Positions 21,061 to 28,914 of a stretch of 32,018 nucleotides of DNA are shown here, piece by piece. The stretch's first letter is position 1; every line of letters begins with the position of its first letter. The notes under the pieces are model-generated. The model searched no databases and had not been told where the DNA came from. It worked only from the letters and a program-made list of their open reading frames with translations. Position numbers and translations under genes: made by a program. Origin of the DNA: a virus; IMG/VR virus record IMGVR_UViG_3300006919_000232, positions 1 to 32,018 of that record, one strand, 5' to 3'.

Positions 21061-21303
21061 ATGGAAGGAATTATTAGAAAAATTATTATTGGGAAAGACC
21101 CCAAAGATGCTATGGCCTATTATGTAGGTATGAGAGCAGGTAAAGGAGAGGTTAGCGCAATAGTTCGTGATGAAAAACATCTTCACAGGTACGGTAAAAA
21201 CAGATATTTAGTATATTTACAAGATGAAAAGGATAGCTCTCAGGCTTTATGGAAAAGTGTAGACGATATGCCTTGTATGTTAGAATTTGATTGTAATTTT
21301 TAA
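21061..21303 (+). CDS. Small conserved late protein, 80 aa
   Basis: The opening MEGIIRKIIIGKDPKDAMAYYVG is one I associate with hypothetical proteins of marine phages; the rest is mixed alpha/beta with no clear motif. It abuts the next gene (stop TAA, then ATG). The role is unknown; its place beside a conserved GGEF(K)LPDG protein suggests a virion-related function. Confidence 0.6.
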   Translation: MEGIIRKIIIGKDPKDAMAYYVGMRAGKGEVSAIVRDEKHLHRYGKNRYLVYLQDEKDSSQALWKSVDDMPCMLEFDCNF

Positions 21304-21597
21304 ATGGTAAGAACTGAACTATATACTGCTGGAGGTGAATTTAAATTGCCAGATGGATCCGAATATATTGGTGCGTATCACGTTCACATTAATCGAGGAG
21401 CTATGGTTGGTGGGTTCCATAAAACAGAATATCACGAGAGACTGACTCCTTTAAATAGAACGGCAGAACTTTTAGTTCAAAAAATTATGCGAAAACTTTC
21501 TGACGATAGAACTCAACAAACAGCTATTAAATCTATATACAGCGGAACATCTACACGATCTAGTTCTGGAGGTTCTAGCGGATCTGGAGGATATTAA
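21304..21597 (+). CDS. Conserved small structural-type protein, 97 aa
   Basis: It carries YTAGGEFKLPDGSEYIGAYH VHINRGAMVGGFH (residues 7-39), a pattern I have seen in phage structural gene clusters, followed by a helical part and a Gly/Ser-rich tail (SSSGGSSGSGGY) likely to be flexible. It is probably a small virion protein. The stop overlaps the next start (TAATG). Confidence 0.65.
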   Translation: MVRTELYTAGGEFKLPDGSEYIGAYHVHINRGAMVGGFHKTEYHERLTPLNRTAELLVQKIMRKLSDDRTQQTAIKSIYSGTSTRSSSGGSSGSGGY

Positions 21598-21740
21598 TGA
21601 AAACAATTAAAAGTAAAGGATTTGGAGACACAGTAGCTAAATTTACAAAAACTACTGGTTTAAATAAGTTAGCGCCAGAAGATTGTGGGTGTAATAAAAG
21701 ACAAGAACAATTAAATAAAATATTCCCTTACAAAAAATGA
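21597..21740 (+). CDS. Small KGFGDT/CGCxKR protein, 47 aa
   Basis: From ATG 21597 the product (MKTIKSKGFGDTVAKFTKTTG...CGCNKRQEQLNKIFPYKK) matches a short phage family with KGFGDT...AKFTKxTG and a CGCxKRQxxLNKxFPY ending. The two cysteines might bind metal or form a disulfide. The function is unknown. Both ends overlap neighbours (TAATG and ATGA), so it is a genuine, tightly coupled gene. Confidence 0.65.
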   Translation: MKTIKSKGFGDTVAKFTKTTGLNKLAPEDCGCNKRQEQLNKIFPYKK

Positions 21741-22327
21741 AAACATTAAATCTATTTATTGTTGAGTTAAAAAAAATCATTAAAGATACTATTACTACTG
21801 AAAGTGGTTTTGAGTTATATGTAGATTCTAAATTTGAAGGTGGAGAATTTGAACACAGAATTACTGAAGGTCCTGTAGTGTGTGCACCTATGAAATATAA
21901 TACAGGTGTAAAAACAGGTGATACTATATACTTTCATCATCTTGTTGTAGTTAATAAAGGGCAAGCCTTAACTGGTGTAGACGATCATTATTTAATCCGA
22001 TATGATGATGAACATACAATAAACAATCAAGCAATAGCTTACAAATCTAAAGATACTGGAGAAATAAAACCTTTAGCAGGATGGGCTTTATTAGAGCCTG
22101 TTGATGAGGACTTGGATATTAAGTCTGATGTTATAGAAATTGTTTCTTTAAAAAAACAATTACCCTCTAAAGGAAAAGTATCTTTTAATACTCCTTGGTT
22201 AAAAGAGTTAGGTGTATTTGCAGGTGATATTGTTGGATTTGGAAGGGATAGAGATTATCGTATAAAAATAGATGGTAAAGAATATTATCGCACTCGTGCG
22301 GAAGACTTAATGTATATTTTAAATTAA
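21737..22327 (+). CDS. GroES-like cochaperonin with duplicated Cpn10-type domain
   Basis: A 196-aa protein. The C-terminal 100 residues fit the Cpn10 pattern: LAGWALLEPVDED, a charged stretch, SKGKVSFNT, GVFAGDIVGFGRDRDYRIKIDGKEYYRTRAEDLMYIL, with the GD-V-x-F-x and 'IxxDGKxYYxxRxEDL' ends. The N-terminal half (GPVVCAP...VKTGDTIYFHHLVVV...YLIRYDDEH) has a similar layout, so the domain is probably duplicated. Like T4 gp31 it may team with host GroEL to fold the capsid or other phage proteins. The mobile loop is not obvious. Confidence 0.65.
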   Translation: MKTLNLFIVELKKIIKDTITTESGFELYVDSKFEGGEFEHRITEGPVVCAPMKYNTGVKTGDTIYFHHLVVVNKGQALTGVDDHYLIRYDDEHTINNQAIAYKSKDTGEIKPLAGWALLEPVDEDLDIKSDVIEIVSLKKQLPSKGKVSFNTPWLKELGVFAGDIVGFGRDRDYRIKIDGKEYYRTRAEDLMYILN

Positions 22328-22333
22328 ATAAAA

Positions 22334-22594
22334 ATGTTTGACAAAGTAGAATTATGGGAAGAGCTTGAAACTAATGAATGCCTTTTAGCTGATGGATTAA
22401 ATGAAGCTGTAGTTGGTATAAGTTATGGAGCAGAACCTAAAACAGTATATAGTGTTCATAGAATAATTGAAATCCTTATGGAGGATGGGATGGAGTGGGA
22501 AGAAGCCATTGAGCATTTTTCCTACAATATAGGTGGAGCTTATGTAGGTGAAAAAACCCCGATTTTTATTTATGATTTAGATGAGCAAAAGTAA
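22334..22594 (+). CDS. Conserved phage protein with VGISYG and NIGGAYVGEKTP motifs
   Basis: An 86-aa protein with AVVGISYGAEPKTVYSVHRIIEILMEDGM (25-53) and EEAIEHFSYNIGGAYVGEKTP (56-76), both strongly patterned and familiar from small uncharacterised phage proteins. Acidic and soluble. The function is unknown. It overlaps the next gene by 14 bp. Confidence 0.65.
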   Translation: MFDKVELWEELETNECLLADGLNEAVVGISYGAEPKTVYSVHRIIEILMEDGMEWEEAIEHFSYNIGGAYVGEKTPIFIYDLDEQK

Positions 22595-22871
22595 ATTTAC
22601 TACTATATCTGCTTCTCAAAGACTTATGAAAAGTATGGAGGAAGCTATAGATAATATGATAGAAGAGATTAAGAAGCCTGTTGATCCAGAGATTAATGGT
22701 AGTGCAAGAAAGGCTGAACTTCAATCTATTAAACAAACTGCTACTGATTGTAAAGAGCTTATTATAGAAAGACAAAGATTAGATCAGATGGTAAAGGATT
22801 TAAAAACAAGCGGAGAAATAGGAAGTACACAAGACTATACTGGGGGGTTTGCTGAAAGATTCTCTAAGTAA
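22581..22871 (+). CDS. Helical protein, possible small-terminase-like, 96 aa
   Basis: Nearly all helical (MEEAIDNMIEEIKKPVD, then INGSARKAELQSIKQTATDCKELIIERQRLDQM). The PEINGSARKAELQSIKQ segment recurs in phage proteins encoded close to the terminase. Its place three to five genes before the large terminase makes a small-subunit or packaging-accessory role possible, but I see no DNA-binding HTH, so this is weak. Confidence 0.5.
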   Translation: MSKSKFTTISASQRLMKSMEEAIDNMIEEIKKPVDPEINGSARKAELQSIKQTATDCKELIIERQRLDQMVKDLKTSGEIGSTQDYTGGFAERFSK

Positions 22872-23236
22872 TGGGATACAAAGACCTTAAAAAACAAGCA
22901 GCTGCATCAAAACGTCATTATGAAGCTAATAAAGAAAAGATTATAAAAAGGTCTAAAGAGAGAAATATTAAGCAAAGAAATAAAAACAGGCTTTATGTAG
23001 AAAATATAAAAAAAGAATCAAGTTGTATTGATTGTGGAGAATCAAACCATCTTGTTTTAGATTTTGATCATATAGAAGACAATAAGCATAGATGTGTTTC
23101 TGATATGGTTTATGAATCTTACAGTATAAAAAGTATACAAAAAGAAATAGATAAATGTGAAGTAAGATGTTCTAATTGTCATAGGATAGTTACATATAAT
23201 AGAAGGAATAATAATAGTAACTTGCAAGAGTTATGA
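22871..23236 (+). CDS. HNH-type endonuclease
   Basis: A 121-aa basic protein. SSCIDCGESNHLVLDFDHIEDNK gives a CxxC pair and the DHI core of the HNH motif; CEVRCSNCHRI gives the second CxxC pair with the last His and NxH residues. The N-terminal half is a Lys/Arg-rich helix. HNH enzymes cut DNA, and those next to terminases are often needed for cos cleavage in packaging. It could also be a free-standing homing enzyme. Position just upstream of the large terminase favours packaging. Confidence 0.75.
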   Translation: MGYKDLKKQAAASKRHYEANKEKIIKRSKERNIKQRNKNRLYVENIKKESSCIDCGESNHLVLDFDHIEDNKHRCVSDMVYESYSIKSIQKEIDKCEVRCSNCHRIVTYNRRNNNSNLQEL

Positions 23237-23478
23237 GAGCTTTAAAAAAGAAAAGAAATTACAAGAAGGAGTATAAAAAATTTCAATCTTCTATTAAGGA
23301 GAAAAAAAATCGTGCTGCAAGAAATAAAAGGAGAAGGTATGCTGTCAAAAAGGGTAAAGTAAGAAAAGGTGATGGAAAAGATATTCATCATAAAGGGAAT
23401 AAAATTAAAATAGAATCTAAATCTAAAAATAGAGGTAGAAAAGAAAGGTCTAGACTAAAAGGTTCTAAACGTAAATAA
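23233..23478 (+). CDS. Very basic small protein with GDGKDIHHKG motif
   Basis: An 81-aa protein of which about half is Lys/Arg (KKKRNYKKEYKKFQSSIKEKK..., GDGKDIHHKGNKI, SKNRGRKERSRLKGSKRK). I have seen GDGKD(V/I)xHKxGK proteins near phage terminases; the two His recall a reduced HNH-like active site. It probably binds DNA. It overlaps the HNH gene by 4 bp. Confidence 0.6.
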   Translation: MRALKKKRNYKKEYKKFQSSIKEKKNRAARNKRRRYAVKKGKVRKGDGKDIHHKGNKIKIESKSKNRGRKERSRLKGSKRK

Positions 23479-23489
23479 AATTATATATA

Positions 23490-23699
23490 ATGAAATATTT
23501 TCTTATCCTCATGGCGGCTATATTATTAGCGTCATGTTCTGTGCAAAATAAACACAGACGATCTCAAGCACGTAAGTATAATCAATGTTGGTGTATAGAT
23601 CCCTGGGGAGGTGCAGGAGAATGGTGTTGTGATGGTCCAACCCCAAAGTATATGTCTCCATATAAACATAAGTGGGGTTACGTTAAAGCAAAATTTTAA
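23490..23699 (+). CDS. Small lipoprotein, possible outer spanin or exclusion protein
   Basis: A 69-aa protein. Residues 1-16 form a short signal peptide with lipobox LASC (Cys16 becomes the lipid anchor). The mature part is basic, then Cys/Trp rich (CWCIDPWGGAGEWCCDG), ending in an aromatic tail. Small lipoproteins in phages are usually o-spanins or superinfection-exclusion factors. No paired i-spanin is visible next to it, so exclusion or a moron role is equally possible. Confidence 0.6.
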   Translation: MKYFLILMAAILLASCSVQNKHRRSQARKYNQCWCIDPWGGAGEWCCDGPTPKYMSPYKHKWGYVKAKF

Positions 23700-23703
23700 T
23701 AAG

Positions 23704-23889
23704 ATGGCGAAGTATAAATGTAGTTGTTCGGATCGCGAAGAAGAGATAAGTAAGGTGACAATATCGGTGAAAGACGGGAAAATAGTAAGTTCCGCTCAAT
23801 GTCCTTGCGGTAAAACCATGGAGCTAGCACACCCTAAAACAGGATTTCCTTCTTTAGGTAGAATGAACCGTAACGGTAGTAGCTATTAA
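23704..23889 (+). CDS. Small CxC/CxC metal-binding protein, 61 aa
   Basis: I take ATG 23704 (MAKYKCSCSD). Two Cys pairs (CSC and CPC) are 28 residues apart, as in a small zinc ribbon, between beta strands (KVTISVKDGKIVSSAQ). The frame is open further left but overlaps the lipoprotein gene. It abuts the large terminase gene (shared base) and may be a terminase partner. Confidence 0.6.
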   Translation: MAKYKCSCSDREEEISKVTISVKDGKIVSSAQCPCGKTMELAHPKTGFPSLGRMNRNGSSY

Positions 23890-26009
23890 TGAGTGTCTTA
23901 TTAGACGTAAAAGACTATGAAGAACCTGCTGTCAAAATTTGTCCCAACGGTACGGAAGGTGAAATTATTGAACTCGGTGGGTTACTCATTTGTCTTCCAA
24001 AAAGGCCGCCTAAGAAAGAAATTTTCGGATATAAAGAATCAGACTCTGTGCAAATGTGGAGAAGGATATCTATGCCGAAAGAATTGTTTCGTATTCGTTC
24101 TATGGATGAGTGGGCGGAAATGCCAAGAGAGTTTAGAGAAAAGTTTCGTCCATATATCGAAGAAGAGTTTCGGCGTAGGCGTGAGGGTTTTTGGTTTTAT
24201 AACAACGGTGCAGCTACATATATTACGGGGCGGCATTATATGATGCTACAATGGACTAAGCTAGATATTGGCTATCCATATTATTTAAATTTTCAACGTG
24301 AGATATTTTTACATATGGCTGCTTGCGAGACTGATACTCGTTGTATTGGTCAGCTTTATACTAAGTGTCGTCGTTCTGGCTACACCAATATATGTTCTGC
24401 TGTACTTGTTGATGAAGCTACACAAGTTAAAGATAAGCTTATGGGGATACAGTCAAAAACAGGTAAAGACGCCCAAGAAAACATTTTTATGAAGAAGGTG
24501 GTTTTTATGTTTAGAAACTATCCTTTTTTCTTTAAACCTATACAAGATGGAACAACTAACCCTCGTATGGAATTAGCTTTTAGAGAACCTTCAAAACGTA
24601 TTACTAAAAAAAATAAAACAGCTCAAACAGGTGAAGCTCTTAACACTGTAATTAATTGGAAAAACACAACTAATAATGCATACGATGGTGAGAAATTACA
24701 CATATTATATTTAGACGAAGCAGGAAAATGGGAAAAACCAACAGACATAAGAGACGCTTGGAGGATACAGAGGACTTGTTTGATCGTAGGGCGAAAAATC
24801 ATAGGAAAAGCTCTAGTAGGAAGCACAGTAAATCCAATGGGAAAAGGAGGAAAAGAGTACAAGAGTTTATGGGAGGATTCGAATCCTTTAGAGAGGAACA
24901 AGAATGGGAGGACTAAAACAGGTTTATATAGATTGTTTATCTCAGCAGAAAATTCTCTTGAAGGATTCTTTGATTTGTATGGCAATCCTATTACTCAAGA
25001 TCCAGAAGAAGCAGTAGAAGGCATAGATGGAGAAGAGATAACTATGGGTTCTAGAACGTATTTAAAAAATGAAAGATCTTCTTTAAAGAATAACGCTTCT
25101 GAAATGAATGAAGTTATACGTCAATTCCCATTTACTTCAGATGAGGCTTTTAGAGACAGTATAGAAGGTAGTGTATTTAATATTGGAAAAATATATGAGC
25201 AAATAGAACACAATGATGAACTTTTCCCAAATCCAGTAGTTACGGGTAATTTTATATGGAAAGGTGGGCAAAAAGATACAGAAGTTATATTTACTCCAGA
25301 TCCAAATGGTAGATTTAAAATATCTTGGATGCCTCCTGTTGAATTTAGAAATAAAAAACTTCTGGTAAGTGGTAAAAAAATAGCGCCTAATTCAGATGTA
25401 GGTTGTGGCGGTGTCGACTCATATGATTTAGACGCTACTGTAGATGGTAGAGGGTCTAAAGGTGCTTTGCATTTATATAATAAATTTCATATGGAACATC
25501 CATCTAATATGTTTGTATTAGAGTATGCATCTAGACCACCACTTGCTAAAATATTTTATGAAGATGTTTTGATGGCAGCTGTTTTCTATGGCTACCCTAT
25601 ATTAATTGAGAACAATAAGTACGGTATTGCAAGATACTTTGAATCAAGAGGTTATGATGGCTATTTGTTAGACAGACCTAAACATTTAAAAACTGGTACA
25701 GCCAGGGTTAAAGTGAAAACAAAAGGTATCCCTTCAAACTCTCAAGACATAATTCAAGCTCATGCTCATGCTATAGAATCTTACATACATGATCATGTTG
25801 GAATCAATCATGAAGCTAATAAAGTTGGAAATATGTATTTCAATAATACTCTTGAAGACTGGATAGGTTATAAAATAGACAATAGAACTAAATTTGACCT
25901 TACTATTAGTTCTGGTTTAGCTTTACTTGCAGCTCAAAAAGTTAAAAAGAAAAAAGTCAGTAACTTTGATGAAAGGAAATTTTTTAGGCGATACAAAGTC
26001 TCTGGCTAA
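23889..26009 (+). CDS. terL: Terminase, large subunit
   Basis: A 706-aa protein. It uses ATP to pump DNA into the procapsid and cuts concatemers. The ATPase part has a divergent Walker A (KCRRSGYT, 159-166) and Walker B LYLDEAGKW (273-281, Asp276-Glu277). The nuclease part begins near CGGVDSYDLDATVDGRGSKGAL, with candidate metal-binding Asp residues, and includes IENNKYGIARYFESRGYDG. The Walker A lacks the classical GK[ST] form, as is normal in several terminase families of Bacteroidota phages. It is longer than lambda-type enzymes. A shared base with the preceding small gene indicates a packaging operon. Confidence 0.85.
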   Translation: MSVLLDVKDYEEPAVKICPNGTEGEIIELGGLLICLPKRPPKKEIFGYKESDSVQMWRRISMPKELFRIRSMDEWAEMPREFREKFRPYIEEEFRRRREGFWFYNNGAATYITGRHYMMLQWTKLDIGYPYYLNFQREIFLHMAACETDTRCIGQLYTKCRRSGYTNICSAVLVDEATQVKDKLMGIQSKTGKDAQENIFMKKVVFMFRNYPFFFKPIQDGTTNPRMELAFREPSKRITKKNKTAQTGEALNTVINWKNTTNNAYDGEKLHILYLDEAGKWEKPTDIRDAWRIQRTCLIVGRKIIGKALVGSTVNPMGKGGKEYKSLWEDSNPLERNKNGRTKTGLYRLFISAENSLEGFFDLYGNPITQDPEEAVEGIDGEEITMGSRTYLKNERSSLKNNASEMNEVIRQFPFTSDEAFRDSIEGSVFNIGKIYEQIEHNDELFPNPVVTGNFIWKGGQKDTEVIFTPDPNGRFKISWMPPVEFRNKKLLVSGKKIAPNSDVGCGGVDSYDLDATVDGRGSKGALHLYNKFHMEHPSNMFVLEYASRPPLAKIFYEDVLMAAVFYGYPILIENNKYGIARYFESRGYDGYLLDRPKHLKTGTARVKVKTKGIPSNSQDIIQAHAHAIESYIHDHVGINHEANKVGNMYFNNTLEDWIGYKIDNRTKFDLTISSGLALLAAQKVKKKKVSNFDERKFFRRYKVSG

Positions 26010-26014
26010 TTTCC

Positions 26015-26022
26015 TATATTTG
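26015..26022 (+). promoter_or_regulatory. TATATTTG, -7-like box before the portal gene
   Basis: TAnnTTTG match in the 33-bp gap between terminase and portal, 20 nt before the ATG at 26043. This is the natural spacing for a promoter, although no TTG lies at -33. Confidence 0.45.
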
Positions 26023-26042
26023 CAATATATACTCTCACCTTA

Positions 26043-28469
26043 ATGAAACAATATAGCGGTAAAAAAAATTTTCCAGATCCACTTGCTTCTCAAGAAGAAA
26101 AAGAGAGTAAGGAGTATGGCCTAAGATATGCTAAGGCTATTGAATCTCAGTGGGGGAAAAGATCTGATAGTTCATCTTTATTTTCAAATAGATATACATT
26201 ATTTAAAAGAAATAAAGAATACGCTAATGGTGTTCAAGATACTTCAATTTACAAAAGACTATTAAACAATCAAGATCCTAATTCTGGAGATGGTAGTTTA
26301 ATGAATCTTGATTACACTCCTGTCCCTATTTTACCAAAATTTGTTCGAATTGTAGTAAATAAAATATTAGGCAGAAATCTTTATCCCAATTTAGAAGCAG
26401 TAGATCCTTTATCTTCTTCAGAAAAAAATAGAGATAAAAAAAGAATAGAAATTCAAGTAGCTTTAAAAAAGCAACTTATGGAATTTAAAGAAAAAACAGG
26501 AGCTACTATAGGTATGGATCCTGAATCTATTCCAGATAACGAAGCTGAAGCAGAAATATTTATTGGAGAGAATGTAAAAAGTGATGCTGAAATAGCAGCT
26601 CAGATTGCTACAGACATGACATTGTCTTGGAATAATTTTGATGATAATGTATTTAGAAGGTGTGTAAATGATTTAGCAACAAATGGTATAGCTGTAGTTA
26701 AAAGATCAAATGATCCTAACTATGGAATTAAAACACATTATGTAGAGCCTAAAGATTTTATTCATAGCGAAACAAATGATCCTAGTTTTGAAGACATTAC
26801 TTATGGTGGTCATGTAAGAACTATGCCTATCCAAGAATTAAAAAGAATAGCTAGTGGTGAGCTTGAAGAAGAAGACTTTAAAAAGATAGCTAAAAAAACA
26901 TCTGGTAAAACCAGCGGAAGTTTTACTTATGATGATAAGCTTGGTAGAAATATTTATGATTACGATGAGTATTCTGTTGAAGTATTAGAGTTTGAGTTTT
27001 TGTCAACTGATTGTATGCATTTTGAAGAAAAAGAAAATCGGTTTGGCAACAGGAACTTTTTTTATGAAGGGTTTGATTATAAAGAAAAAGCTGGAAGCGT
27101 TTTCGAAAGAAAGCCGCATAAAATGGAAATTGTAAATGTATATAAAGGTTACTTTATTATAGGTACAGACTATTTATTTGGGTATGGAAGAATGCATAAT
27201 GTGCCTAAAAATATACATGATATAAGCAAGGCAAGGCTTTCGTATTCTGTTGTTGCTACTAATCTTACAGATATGATGCCAAAATCTATGGTTAACAGCT
27301 GTATAGGTTTTGCTGATATGTTACAATTAACTCACTTAAAGATTCAACAAGCTATTGCTAAAGCAAAGCCTGATGGTCTTATTATCGATATTGAAGGGTT
27401 AGAAAATGTACAGCTAGGAAAAGGTGGTGAATTGCAGCCATTGGAGTTGCATGATATATACGAGCAAACTGGTGTTTTTTATTACAGAAGTAAAAACCCT
27501 GAGGGAGGTTTTCAAAACCCACCAATACGTGAAATAGGTAATAGCATTAGAAATATTAATGAGCTTATTGGCCTATATAATCATTACTTAAGAATGATAC
27601 GTGATACTACAGGAATCAATGAAGTTGTTGATGCTAGTACACCAAAGTCTGAAGCCTTAGTCGGAGTTAGAGAGCAAGCTATTGCTGCCTCTAATAATGC
27701 TACTTATGATGTTACAAATGCTTCTATGATTCTTTACAAGAATGTTTGTAACGATATAGTTAAGTGTTTACAGATTTTGCCGCAAGAATCTGTTATTATG
27801 GATGTTTACAAGAACGCTATTGGTGATACCAACATGAGTATTCTTTCTAGTTTTTCTAGATTGCCCATGTATAATTTTGGTGTCCAGGTTCAAAGAGATA
27901 TGGATGATAAAGATCAAGCATATTTAGAGCAAGCTATACAAATATCTTTAGGTCAAAAAGAAATAGATCTTGAAGACGCTATGGCTATTAGAGAACTTAA
28001 AGATGTAAATCAAGCTGAAAGGTTGCTTATTGTTAGACGTAAAAAGAAAATGCAACAGCAACAAGCTATGATGATGCAGCAACAGCAAATGCAAGCTCAA
28101 ATGGCTCAACAAACTAAAGCTATGGAGATGCAAATGGAAGGCCAAAAGATGCAAGCTGAAGCGCAAATGGAGGCACAAAAAATGCAATTAAAAGCTCAGA
28201 TAGATGCTCAATTATCTACTATGAAACATGAGTTTAATAAAGAAATTGAAACTATTAGAGCTAAAGCTACATTAGGCTTTAAAGAAACTGATGATGAGTT
28301 TAAAGAAAAACTTGAAGTCCTTAAGGAGGATAGAAAAGATGAAAGAGTAGAAAAACAAGCGGTTCAACAGTCTAAGCTTATTTCTCAAAGAAAAGGAGAT
28401 AGAACTGAATTGCAACAAGGGGGAGAGAACCCAATGAGAACAATGTTAATGAATATGAAAAATGGCTAG
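26043..28469 (+). CDS. Portal protein
   Basis: An 808-aa protein that should form the dodecameric ring at the capsid vertex. Features in line with portals of Bacteroidota podoviruses: KFVRIVVNKILGRNLYPNLEAVDP near residue 100, the clip/stem region with YVEPKDFIHSE and EDITYGGHVRT near 240, and ASTPKSEALVGVREQAI near 535, typical of portal crown and barrel. The C-terminal 140 residues are a Met/Gln-rich coiled coil (QQQQMQAQMAQQTKAMEM...), perhaps a barrel that reaches into the capsid. The gene follows the terminase directly, the normal order. It overlaps the next gene by 8 bp. Confidence 0.85.
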   Translation: MKQYSGKKNFPDPLASQEEKESKEYGLRYAKAIESQWGKRSDSSSLFSNRYTLFKRNKEYANGVQDTSIYKRLLNNQDPNSGDGSLMNLDYTPVPILPKFVRIVVNKILGRNLYPNLEAVDPLSSSEKNRDKKRIEIQVALKKQLMEFKEKTGATIGMDPESIPDNEAEAEIFIGENVKSDAEIAAQIATDMTLSWNNFDDNVFRRCVNDLATNGIAVVKRSNDPNYGIKTHYVEPKDFIHSETNDPSFEDITYGGHVRTMPIQELKRIASGELEEEDFKKIAKKTSGKTSGSFTYDDKLGRNIYDYDEYSVEVLEFEFLSTDCMHFEEKENRFGNRNFFYEGFDYKEKAGSVFERKPHKMEIVNVYKGYFIIGTDYLFGYGRMHNVPKNIHDISKARLSYSVVATNLTDMMPKSMVNSCIGFADMLQLTHLKIQQAIAKAKPDGLIIDIEGLENVQLGKGGELQPLELHDIYEQTGVFYYRSKNPEGGFQNPPIREIGNSIRNINELIGLYNHYLRMIRDTTGINEVVDASTPKSEALVGVREQAIAASNNATYDVTNASMILYKNVCNDIVKCLQILPQESVIMDVYKNAIGDTNMSILSSFSRLPMYNFGVQVQRDMDDKDQAYLEQAIQISLGQKEIDLEDAMAIRELKDVNQAERLLIVRRKKKMQQQQAMMMQQQQMQAQMAQQTKAMEMQMEGQKMQAEAQMEAQKMQLKAQIDAQLSTMKHEFNKEIETIRAKATLGFKETDDEFKEKLEVLKEDRKDERVEKQAVQQSKLISQRKGDRTELQQGGENPMRTMLMNMKNG

Positions 28470-28914
28470 TAAAGTAAATTTAGACGTATCGGAAGTTTTA
28501 GATATAACTTGTCGTCAAGGAGATACATTTTCTCTTACACTTACCCTAAAGGATTCTTCAGGAACAGGTCTTACCTTGTCTACCTCAAATTACGCATTTG
28601 TTATGCAGGTTTGGCCATCTAATAAAAGAGGTTCAAATCCTTTAATTGCAACTACAGAAAAAGGTTTAAAAGGAAAGAATTTAAACACTCAAGAGCTTCC
28701 AGGTGGTGCTTATTTTGAAGCCTTTGTTGTTGACGATAGCGGAAATGTTACTATTACAGCTACAGCAGCTACTATGAGAAACGTGCCTTCAGGAAGACAT
28801 GTATATGATCTTCAATATATTTTACCTACAGCTTCTGGTGTTGACACTCACACTACTGTTCTTCGTGGTTCCTTTGTTATTAATGAAGATGTAACTAAGA
28901 CAAATAAAAAGTAA
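28462..28914 (+). CDS. Virion protein, BppU-like N-terminal domain type
   Basis: A 150-aa beta-rich protein: CRQGDTFSLTLTLKD (17-31), NYAFVMQVW, GNVTITATAATMRNVPSGRHVYDLQYI, and the ending FVINEDVTK. This pattern is seen in phage baseplate and tail-fibre attachment proteins with a BppU-like immunoglobulin-type domain. It probably links the portal or tail to the fibre encoded next; the genes share one base (TAATG). Confidence 0.65.
   Translation: MASKVNLDVSEVLDITCRQGDTFSLTLTLKDSSGTGLTLSTSNYAFVMQVWPSNKRGSNPLIATTEKGLKGKNLNTQELPGGAYFEAFVVDDSGNVTITATAATMRNVPSGRHVYDLQYILPTASGVDTHTTVLRGSFVINEDVTKTNKK

Noticed and set aside
24728-24916. Short basic frame inside the terminase gene
   Set aside because: Lys/Arg-rich by-product of the Gly/Lys/Glu codons in the terminase frame; no start context or family pattern.
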